56,293 bases of DNA from NCBI RefSeq assembly GCF_014486695.1, contig NZ_JACTAB010000010.1, positions 1 to 56,293 on the forward strand. Reading direction: 5' to 3'. The notes beneath the pieces are model-generated. The model was given only the letters and a program-made list of their open reading frames with translations, ran no database searches and was not told the DNA's origin. How positions within the stretch are numbered: the first letter of the stretch is position 1; every line of letters begins with the position of its first letter. Of this stretch, positions 51,183 through 56,293 are shown one piece after another. Origin of the DNA: Flavobacterium buctense. Lineage in GTDB: Bacteria > Bacteroidota > Bacteroidia > Flavobacteriales > Flavobacteriaceae. The translations under genes were made by a program, and so were the position numbers.

Positions 51183-51336
51183 TTAGCTATAGTTGTAACA
51201 AACTAGTGCTGTGAATAGTACTTAAAAGATAAGTGTTGGAATGGTTAAATAGCAACGCAAAATAAAAGTATTAATAATACCTTACTGTTTTTAAGTTTAC
51301 TAAGTTTGGTATTGTAACTAGTAGTAGTTAGCAATA
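51183..51336. repeat. Possible degenerate attC-like repeat E0 next to the IS
   Basis: Downstream of the GNAT gene the minus strand has TTGCTAACTACTACTAGTTAC, like the CTAACAGCAGTTTG arm of the other elements. The matching arm TAGTTGTAACAAACTAG lies at 51190-51206. Dyad symmetry is weak. The region overlaps the probable right end of the IS, so it could be a disrupted element. Confidence 0.3.
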
Positions 51337-51348
51337 AGGCCAAACTCT

Positions 51349-51789
51349 TTACTTGTTTTTTAAGGTCCATAACCAAGCATCACCAATTTCATGATCTTGT
51401 ACTACCTCAGTAAACTCAAAACCGTTATGCTGTAAAATTTTAGTTGAAGCATTATTTTCGGGTGCTGTTGTGGCTGTTATTGTCATTGTTGGGTCGAATT
51501 TTTGAGAAATTAAGACTAGTTCCCTACATGAAAACGTTGCGATTCCCTGTCCTTCAAATTCTTCGAATGTCCAGTAGGCAATTTCAACTTTTCCATCTTT
51601 GGGTTTTCCTTTAAACCCACAACAACCTACAATTTGATTGTCTTTTATTACAAAGTATCCAATCCATGGAAAATAATAACCAATTTTTTGATAGAAATCG
51701 TCATAAGCATTCAACAACATTTTGCAATTTTCTGAGGCGTAAATTTCTTCGGATTTATCAACTTTTAATTCAATTGGTTTAAGTTCCAT
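51349..51789 (-). CDS. GNAT-family N-acetyltransferase
   Basis: A 146-residue acetyltransferase of the RimJ/RimL-like branch. Central strands GYFVIKDNQIVGCCGFKGKP and KVEIAYWTFEEFEGQGIATFSCRELV carry the acetyl-CoA P-loop (Q/G-x-x-G/A, here EGQGIA). The late ASTKILQHNGFEFTEV segment is the usual C-terminal motif. GNAT genes are frequent cassette passengers. It is the cassette nearest the IS110 element. The substrate (antibiotic, amino group or protein) is unknown. Confidence 0.88.
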   Translation of the reverse strand: MELKPIELKVDKSEEIYASENCKMLLNAYDDFYQKIGYYFPWIGYFVIKDNQIVGCCGFKGKPKDGKVEIAYWTFEEFEGQGIATFSCRELVLISQKFDPTMTITATTAPENNASTKILQHNGFEFTEVVQDHEIGDAWLWTLKNK

Positions 51790-51823
51790 TTCTGTTTATT
51801 TTGGTTCAATTTTACTTGTATTT

Positions 51824-52040
51824 AAACGTTACTTAAGCTTGCTACAAAGGGTTTCTGTGGACTGAAGAAGCCGAAACTTTTTCTTAAACATGAATTTAAA
51901 GACACAAAACTACTTTAAATTAAACCAAAATCCGCAATCTTGCATTACCTGTGTTGTAGCTGGGTTTTTTATGTATGTTGAATAATAAAACACATTATTT
52001 TACTTTAACCAGCCATAATCACAAACTGCTGTTAGCGGTA
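51824..52040. repeat. attC-like repeat E1 (composite)
   Basis: The right end has the conserved AGCCATAATCACAAACTGCT then GTTAGCGG (52031-52038). The left end has AAACGTTAC (51824-51832) with GCTACAAAGG that pairs with CCTGTGTTGTAGC near 51950. At about 215 bp it is longer than the others and may be two fused elements. It separates the GNAT and WG-like genes. Confidence 0.55.
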
Positions 52041-52050
52041 GTACTTGTTA

Positions 52051-52659
52051 TTATGGAGCTTTCCATTTTATTTTACTTTCTATTTCTTCAAATGTAAAAT
52101 TTCCTAATTCTTGTATTTTCCCTTTTTCATTTATATATCCGTTTTTTTTACAAACAATTGAAAAATGGTGACAATCATTTTCTTTTGCATGTTTGTCCCA
52201 AGGAATTTTATCGCAATTTTCACTAATAATTGCTTTGCTATTATGAAAAGAAGTTACCATTTCAAATTGTGGTTTTATGATAATGTTGCCTTTATAATCT
52301 GCAAAGCCAATTTTATTATTATCATCAACAATTCTTATTTTATTGTCAATGATTTCATCCGGAGAAGGTTCTCCATAGCTTGTATTATAAACTTTAAAAA
52401 GAATGTTTTCATTAAAATCAATTGCAATCCAACCGCTTTTGTCTTTCATTGCAAAAACCGCAAAATAGCCAAGCACATCTTCTGTAAAACATATAATGTA
52501 TTTAGAGTCATCTAACTCTTTAATTTTATTTCCTTTTTCATCAACGATATAATATATAGAATCATCTTTAGTCTGTTTGGATTTAACAACAAACTTCAGT
52601 TGTTCATTCATTGAAAACAATGGAAATGTGATAAGTAAAATTTTTAGGATTAATTTCAT
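52051..52659 (-). CDS. WG-repeat-like protein, cassette gene
   Basis: A 202-residue protein with an N-terminal hydrophobic signal (LILKILLITFPLFS). Recurrent short motifs recall WG repeats: SGWIAIDFNENILFKVYN, KIGFADYKGNIIIKPQFEMVT and the start-like KNGYINEKGKIQEL. WG repeats form beta-rich solenoids of unknown binding role and are common in Bacteroidetes accessory DNA. The stop codon is 12 bp from the repeat E1. No partner gene. Confidence 0.7.
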   Translation of the reverse strand: MKLILKILLITFPLFSMNEQLKFVVKSKQTKDDSIYYIVDEKGNKIKELDDSKYIICFTEDVLGYFAVFAMKDKSGWIAIDFNENILFKVYNTSYGEPSPDEIIDNKIRIVDDNNKIGFADYKGNIIIKPQFEMVTSFHNSKAIISENCDKIPWDKHAKENDCHHFSIVCKKNGYINEKGKIQELGNFTFEEIESKIKWKAP

Positions 52660-52684
52660 TTTCTACAGTTTGTACTGAAAGTAG

Positions 52685-52820
52685 TTGCTAACGTATTGCG
52701 GCTTGTGATAGTGGCGACGATTAATTACTGATGATTTCAAATATAAAATTCCTTTTTGAATTTTCGGAGAAAATTCGGGACAAGCCCAAGCGCGCAGTAG
52801 TTACAAACTGCTGTTAGCGG
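52685..52820. repeat. attC-like repeat E2
   Basis: Left arm TTGCTAACG...GCTTGTGATAGTGGCG pairs with right arm CGCGCAGTAGTTACAAAC-TG-CTGTTAGCGG. The middle GAATTTTCGG/GAAAATTCGG forms a second stem. The stop codon of the (frameshift-repaired) upstream gene lies inside the right end (CGC-TAA-CAG). Confidence 0.8.
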
Positions 52821-53313
52821 TGGTTTTGTTTTATTAATAATATATATTTTCTACCACATTCTCCAATTTTCGTGTAGTTATTCATCGAGTTTCCATAATT
52901 CTGGATTGTTAATGTATCGTTACCGACAAATGCTTCAATTCCAATTGGAATTTTAATGTTTTCTTTTTCAACTTCATCTATTTCATCACTTACATCACCA
53001 AGATATTCATCCCATTTGATTCTTCAAAGACTATGTATAATTCATTTGGATCATTTTTAATAAACTTCACTTTCCCTTTTAAGTCACGTAAATCTGTTTT
53101 TAAGTGATAAGAATACTCATTTTTATTTTTAAGTATCTCTACTGATAATTCACAGTTTTCACTTTCGTTTGGGTCAATTTCAGTTTTGTAAAACCCTGAA
53201 ATTGTATCTAAAACTCTGAATTCATTCTTTTCTTGAATTATAGAATTAGTCTTTTTATTTCCACAAGAAATTAAAAAGAAAAGCGCGAAGAAAAAGGTTG
53301 TTGTTTTATACAT
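52814..53313 (-). pseudogene. Frameshifted lipoprotein gene in cassette
   Basis: The first part (ATG 53313) encodes a lipoprotein: FFFALFFLISC lipobox, then a domain with SVEILKNKNEYSYHLKTDLRD-LKGKVKFIKN and LYIVFEESNG. The frame then stops early at 52990. Shifting by one base near 53008-53016 restores an uninterrupted frame (DEYLGDVSDEIDEVEKENIK to YILLIKQNHR), ending at 52814 with the stop formed inside repeat E2. The total length, 500 bp, is one base short of a full reading frame. Either a real inactivating deletion, a phase-variable site or a sequencing error. An ORF beginning at 53391 is rejected because its first 26 codons lie in repeat E3. Confidence 0.75.
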
Positions 53314-53335
53314 AATTTCTAAGTAGGCAAAATCA

Positions 53336-53469
53336 ACGCTAACGTTCCGCGGCTTGTGATAGTGGCGTTCTTCATTCACTTGCGTTTTCAAATATAACTA
53401 AAATTTCAGTCAGCCGAGACATTTCTGATAAAACCAAAACCAGCCATAATCACAAACTGCTGTTATACA
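53336..53469. repeat. attC-like repeat E3
   Basis: CGCTAACGTTCCGCGGCTTG...GATAGTGGCG on the left pairs with GCCATAATCACAAACTGCTG on the right (TTGTGAT-nn-TGGC on both arms). About 110 bp are nearly identical to E7 at the window end, including AATATAACTAAAATTTCAGT. The right end is GTTATAC. Confidence 0.85.
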
Positions 53470-53475
53470 ACTGTT

Positions 53476-53781
53476 TTATTTTAGCTTTCTTTTCTTCGGA
53501 TTTTGTCTGTTAGAAAAAAATGAAATTATTTCAATCTGCTCATTTGTAACTCTGTAGTAAAGAGTATTGTATGACAAAATTACAACACGACGAATTTCTT
53601 TTTTATAATCAGATGCTTGAAATAAATTTGGATTCTGCGAAATCAAGGCTAATTTTTCTTCAATATTCTCTGCTAAATTCCGTAACTCTTTTTCAGTCCA
53701 ATTTTCCTCAAGATATTCAATTGTTTTTTCTAATTCTTTAAGAGCAAAGTCTGTCCAAAGAATTTTATAACCATTTTTCAT
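53476..53781 (-). CDS. RelE/ParE-family toxin
   Basis: A 101-residue toxin of the RelE/ParE superfamily. It opens KNGYKILWTDFALKELEKTIEYLEENW, then EELRNLAENIEEKLALISQNPNLF-like helices and the strand pair KEIRRVVILSYNTLYYRVTNEQIEIISFF. RelE-type toxins cleave mRNA on the ribosome; ParE-type poison gyrase. The two cannot be told apart here. ATG 53781 overlaps the antitoxin gene by 17 bp, so the pair is translationally coupled; a longer frame into the antitoxin is unlikely. Toxin-antitoxin pairs are typical stabilisers of cassette arrays. Stop lies 7 bp from repeat E3. Confidence 0.88.
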   Translation of the reverse strand: MKNGYKILWTDFALKELEKTIEYLEENWTEKELRNLAENIEEKLALISQNPNLFQASDYKKEIRRVVILSYNTLYYRVTNEQIEIISFFSNRQNPKKRKLK

Positions 53782-54004
53782 AAATCTTTCTTGCGTTTGA
53801 ATGAGGATTAAGTTTACCTGAATTAGCGTCTTTAATTCCACTTTCAATTGCGTCTTTCTCGCTTTCTGAAATTGAATTCCACCAATCTTTACTTTCTTTT
53901 TTTCTCAACTCCATAATTTTCTCAATTACTGTTGAATCCTCAATCGAAGAAAGCCATTGGATTAATTCCAATTTTTTATTCTGTATGTTTAATTCAATTT
54001 TCAT
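53765..54004 (-). CDS. Antitoxin of the RelE/ParE-type module
   Basis: A 79-residue acidic/helical protein directly before and overlapping the toxin. The pattern KLELIQWLSSIEDSTVIEKIMELRKKE followed by ISESEKDAIESGIKDANSGKLNPHSNARKIYEKWL matches Bacteroidetes addiction-module antitoxins: a short N-terminal helical dimerisation region and a toxin-binding C-terminal peptide. No clear DNA-binding fold is visible. It precedes the toxin in the usual order and belongs to the cassette between repeats E3 and E4. Confidence 0.85.
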   Translation of the reverse strand: MKIELNIQNKKLELIQWLSSIEDSTVIEKIMELRKKESKDWWNSISESEKDAIESGIKDANSGKLNPHSNARKIYEKWL

Positions 54005-54074
54005 AACTCATTTGATTTAATAATCAAAAGTACAAATTAATTCATTAGGTCTAAAAAAACGTGAACGAAAACTG

Positions 54075-54209
54075 TTGCATAACGTTCCGGCGCTTGGCGA
54101 GGTTGCGAACTTCGAAACCGATTATTTTCTGTTAAAGATAAAATTTCTTGTGAAATGTAAACGTGTATTTACTACAAAATTCGCAATTGTGTGAAACGGC
54201 TGTTATAAA
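54075..54209. repeat. attC-like repeat E4 (divergent type)
   Basis: Left end ATAACGTTCCGGCGCTTGGC with GGTTGCGAACTT, right end AAATTCGCAATTGTGTG...GGCTGTTATAAAT. The arms GTTGCGAA and TTCGCAAT pair. The interior is unrelated to E2, E3, E5, E6. It separates the toxin-antitoxin unit from the ORF-less unit. Confidence 0.7.
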
Positions 54210-54508
54210 TCCGGCGTTTTATGTTGAATTACATAAGCACGCAAAGTAACCACAAACATTTGCCGGTTTCATTTTGGTTTCTTTTCCAGTTTCCATTTCA
54301 TTCAAAATTTGTAGCAATATTTTTGTAGCATTTTATATTGCTACATTTTTTTTGCTACAACTTTTTCACGCAAACTTTTCACGCAAACTTTTTCAACTTT
54401 CAAAATTCTAGCGCAACAAATTCCATTCTAATTTCGATTTCTTTTTGAGCAAACTTGGAAATAGGAGTGAAGCTTAAACTAAAAAGTTCTAGCGATGGAA
54501 AACGCTGG
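54210..54508. other. Cassette-sized segment without a convincing gene
   Basis: Almost 300 bp between repeats E4 and E5. The best minus-strand frame codes about 25 residues (METGKETKMKPANVC..., ending at the TAA in CTTATGTAATTCAACATAA). There are short direct repeats: TTTTGTAGCA/ATTGCTACA several times, and CACGCAAACTTTT twice at 54367-54390. It might hold a tiny protein, a non-coding RNA, or a decayed gene. Larger frames here run through repeat E5 and are not credible. Confidence 0.5.
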
Positions 54509-54646
54509 TTTATAACGTTTTGCAGCTTGTAACTGCTGCGATGATTTATTACTGATGATTCCAAACATAAAACTCCTTTTTGATTTCCGCCAGGAAATCG
54601 GGGAGAAGCCCAAGCTACGCAGTTGCTACAAACGGCTGTTAGCGGT
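54509..54646. repeat. attC-like repeat E5
   Basis: Left TTATAACGTTTTGCAGCTTG then TAACTGCTGCG, right TACGCAGTTGCTACAAACGG then CTGTTAGCGG. CTTGTAACTGCTGCG pairs with CGCAGTTGCTACAAA. A middle GGAAATCGGGG region replaces the GAAAATTC stem of E2/E6. Confidence 0.8.
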
Positions 54647-54659
54647 AGGTGGCTGAGTT

Positions 54660-55025
54660 TCACTTTTCAATATCTCTTTTAAAAAATCCGGCAACACTTT
54701 CCGCTTTCCGACTTTTAATTCCGGTTTGTTTCATCAATTCAGCCAACTTTATAAAACTTTTTTCAAATTCCTTTTCAACTTTTCTAGATTTAAAACCATA
54801 AACTTCCCAAGCTGAGCCTGAACCGCCCCAAATGTCGACGGTTAATAAATGTTTTACAAACTTTTCTTTGTCATCATTATATAAATATTGCAATGGTTTT
54901 CTGATCGCATTAGCTTGAGGCGTGAATCCATTATCACGCAACAATTCAAGAATTTGAGTCAGTGTTTCTATTAACTCTTCTTTGTTTATAATATTTATTT
55001 CTTTTCGTTTAAATAGTCCGAACAT
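54660..55025 (-). CDS. Small soluble protein of unknown function, cassette gene
   Basis: A 121-residue protein starting MFGLFKRKE. A helical region KEELIETLTQILELLRDNGF-TPQANAIRKPLQYL is followed by a Gly-rich turn (VDIWGGSGSAWEVYGF) and a charged helical end (KSRKVEKEFEKSFIKLAEL). I recall similar short proteins in accessory, immunity-like or cassette positions, but name no family. ATG 55025 is preferred; a start eight codons earlier lies next to the repeat. The stop is about 15 bp from repeat E5. Confidence 0.7.
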   Translation of the reverse strand: MFGLFKRKEINIINKEELIETLTQILELLRDNGFTPQANAIRKPLQYLYNDDKEKFVKHLLTVDIWGGSGSAWEVYGFKSRKVEKEFEKSFIKLAELMKQTGIKSRKAESVAGFFKRDIEK

Positions 55026-55051
55026 GATTTTTTGCAGATTTTTGGCCACTT

Positions 55052-55192
55052 ACCGCTAACGTGCCGCGGCTTGCAACAGCTGCGACGATTTATTACTAAT
55101 GATTCCAAGTATAAAACTTGGCTTTGAATTTTCGAAGAAAATTCGGTGGACAAACCAAGCCACGCAGTTGTTGCAAACTGCTGTTAGCGGTA
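55052..55192. repeat. attC-like repeat E6
   Basis: Left ACCGCTAACGTGCCGCGGCT...GCAACAGCTGCG, right CGCAGTTGTTGCAAACTGCT then GTTAGCGGTAGG. CTTGCAACAGCTGCG pairs with CGCAGTTGTTGCAAA. Inner stems CTTGG/CCAAG and GAATTTTC/GAAAATTC are clear, giving one long imperfect hairpin. This is the best-preserved copy. Confidence 0.85.
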
Positions 55193-55198
55193 GGTTTT

Positions 55199-56131
55199 TT
55201 ATTCAACCCATTCTCCTTTATTAACTTTTAAGTCTAAAAAGTTTCCATTGTGAGCATTGTATGTGAGTTCACTCTGAAGAAATATTCCGTTTTCTTTATG
55301 TTCTTCGTTTATAAATTTCCAAACTAATATGTTATTAACAGTATCGTAATCTAATTCTACGTTTGTTTTGTCTTTAATAAAAAAATTTTTCTCAACGGCT
55401 TTTTTCTTAATTTCTTCTAGTGAAATAAATTTATTGCTTGTTGATGATTTTTTAGGGAAATCAATATCTTTTATAATATTTCCAAACTCATCTAATTCAA
55501 CATTTGAAGTGTATTCTCCAATTCCTTTTTCTAGATTTGTATAGGCGAAGCAAAGAAAATAATAATATCTCGTTTCCATCTTCGCATTTTCAAAGTATTT
55601 TTTATAAGGAATACTGTCAATTATTTGTCCTTGTTTAAAATATATATTTTTATAAAATTTTTTGCCAACCCTGGATAAAAGATAGCTTTTGACCTTAGTC
55701 GAAATTGCAATAGGTAGTTCACTTAAACTTCTAGGTTCTTTAGAGACATAGCCACCAAAATCAAAGTAAGGACAATTCATAACAAGAGTTTCTTTTGGAA
55801 AATTCTTGGCTCTGTAATTTGGATTAGCTTTTAATTCAACAGTAATTGTATCTTTTATTTCCCAGTCTATTTTTTCTTTGACCTTTATGTAATTTGCTTG
55901 GTCAATATAATAATAGTAATTTTTAGTTTTATCAAATTTTAAAACCTTTAAATAAAAGTATCCATTTTTATCGGTTATGCCTGTATTTTCTAAGACATCG
56001 TTATCATTAATTATGTGTGCTAATATATCTTTCGCTGGTTTCTTTGAGGTAAAATCTACAAACTTGATAGTGCTTTGAGAAAATAAATTCAAGGAGCAGA
56101 TCAATAAAGAGAATTGAATTAATTTTTTCAT
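55199..56131 (-). CDS. Exported protein of unknown function, cassette gene
   Basis: A 310-residue protein with signal peptide LIQFSLLICSLNLFSQ. After it comes an early beta segment resembling a carboxypeptidase-regulatory-like/CNA-B fold (IKFVDFTSKKPAKDILAHII, NGYFYLKVLKFDKTKNYYY). The rest (about 120-310) is a lysine/tyrosine-rich region with no motif I know. The start at ATG 56131 is chosen for the signal peptide; a frame seven codons longer also exists. The stop is 7 bp from repeat E6; the 5' side is repeat E7. Codon use is very AT-rich, unlike the core genes at the left of the window. Confidence 0.75.
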   Translation of the reverse strand: MKKLIQFSLLICSLNLFSQSTIKFVDFTSKKPAKDILAHIINDNDVLENTGITDKNGYFYLKVLKFDKTKNYYYYIDQANYIKVKEKIDWEIKDTITVELKANPNYRAKNFPKETLVMNCPYFDFGGYVSKEPRSLSELPIAISTKVKSYLLSRVGKKFYKNIYFKQGQIIDSIPYKKYFENAKMETRYYYFLCFAYTNLEKGIGEYTSNVELDEFGNIIKDIDFPKKSSTSNKFISLEEIKKKAVEKNFFIKDKTNVELDYDTVNNILVWKFINEEHKENGIFLQSELTYNAHNGNFLDLKVNKGEWVE

Positions 56132-56177
56132 GAGTTGATTGTTAAGATGCATTTCTGGAGTAAGTTCTGGAAAACTT

Positions 56178-56293
56178 ACCGCTAACGTTGCAGATTGTGA
56201 TAGTGGCGTTCCTCAAACACTTGCGTTTCCAAATATAACTAAAATTTCAGTCAGCTGAGACATTTCTGATAAGCCCAAAACCAGCCATAATCA
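56178..56293. repeat. attC-like repeat E7 (cut by window end)
   Basis: It starts ACCGCTAACGTTGCAGATTG and continues nearly identical to E3 (TGATAGTGGCGTTC, AAATATAACTAAAATTTCAG, CCAGCCATAATCA) to the end of the window. The remaining arm lies beyond the edge, showing that the array continues. Confidence 0.8.

Larger units (their letters stand above)
49946..51223 (+). mobile_element. IS110-family insertion sequence
   Basis: A single DEDD transposase gene with about 210 bp of structured non-coding DNA before it and about 70 bp after it, together about 1.28 kb, as in the IS110 group. Short AGTACT-centred repeats mark the region: AAGTACTATT (49946-49955), AGTACTATTC (50135-50144) and GAATAGTACTT (51213-51223, inverted). 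I use the outer pair as approximate limits. IS110 elements usually make no target duplication, and the exact ends are not resolved. Confidence 0.6.
51326..56293 (-). other. Integron-like gene-cassette array (no integrase in window)
   Basis: Seven units in one direction. On the minus strand each has a short 5' gap, a small gene (or gene pair) and then a repeat with dyad symmetry starting within about 30 bp of the stop codon. Repeat ends on that strand are CTAACAGC (start) and ACGTTA (end). Cassette contents: orphan protein, orphan protein, ORF-less unit, toxin-antitoxin pair, frameshifted lipoprotein, WG-like protein, GNAT. Gene strand uniformity, unrelated functions, TA module and one repeat per gene are what chromosomal integrons and attC clusters lacking an integrase show. 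The core differs from the canonical GTTRRRY, and the array continues past the right edge. Confidence 0.55.

Noticed and set aside
53314..53391. N-terminal extension of the frameshifted lipoprotein
   Set aside because: It lies in repeat E3 and would place a signal peptide internally; the ATG at 53313 gives a normal lipoprotein signal.
54400..54663. An 87-residue minus-strand frame
   Set aside because: Most of it reads through repeat E5, it has no recognisable domain, and its composition is that of the repeat; treated as a chance frame.
51824..56293. CRISPR or REP-type repeats in the right end
   Set aside because: Units are about 135 bp, spaced by whole genes of different length, with long imperfect dyad symmetry; neither CRISPR spacing nor REP size fits.

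Overview
The window reads as chromosomal DNA of a flavobacterium (Bacteroidota), most likely Flavobacterium or a close relative. The evidence is AT-rich DNA, start sites without Shine-Dalgarno sequences, several promoters of the Bacteroidetes TTTG / TAnnTTTG type, a type IX secretion (T9SS) sorting domain, and the core gene order tpx-dgkA-ftsK-lolA-lptF/G-ribB.

Layout. 0-7.4 kb: tRNA-Ser and a minus-strand housekeeping block (ribB, LptF/G permease, LolA, FtsK, DgkA, Tpx). 7.5-11.3 kb: a plus-strand arsenic operon (arsR, DUF6428 protein, ArsC-like phosphatase, acr3, methyltransferase, arsC). 11.3-14.8 kb: lpd, then an Lrp regulator divergent from a methionine gamma-lyase-like PLP enzyme. 14.9-21.7 kb: T9SS-exported protein, M28 peptidase, trypsin-like protease, DUF4242 protein with a structured leader, and an SGNH-like/MBOAT acyl-transfer pair. 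22-31.5 kb: OsmC, then a minus-strand aromatic catabolic cluster. It can be read as an aryl-CoA route: CoA ligase, salicylyl-CoA 5-hydroxylase fused to an Old Yellow Enzyme domain, thioesterase, gentisate dioxygenase, maleylpyruvate hydrolase, maleate isomerase, fumarate, with a nitrilase and a flavin reductase. 32.4-43.4 kb: a plus-strand, AT-rich island of envelope proteins, an OprB-type porin and two secreted amidohydrolases. It is bracketed by direct repeats of about 145 bp; one copy is the 3' end plus terminator of the acyl-CoA dehydrogenase gene and the other is a diverged solitary copy. 43.3-49.8 kb: a beta-oxidation operon (MarR, FadN-type HAD/ECH, thiolase, four-helix-bundle protein, acyl-CoA dehydrogenase). 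49.9-51.2 kb: an IS110-family element with a structured candidate bridge RNA.

51.3-56.3 kb is the most unusual region. Small, unrelated minus-strand genes (GNAT, WG-like protein, a frameshifted lipoprotein, a toxin-antitoxin pair, two orphans) are each followed within about 30 bp of the stop codon by a roughly 135-bp repeat (one is a composite of about 215 bp). Each repeat has imperfect dyad symmetry, with ends ..CTAACAGC and ACGTTA... This is the architecture of an integron gene-cassette array with attC-like sites. The core sequences depart from the classical consensus and no integron integrase lies in the window. The array runs off the right edge.

All functional calls come from reading the translated sequence and remembered family motifs. 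No database search was possible.
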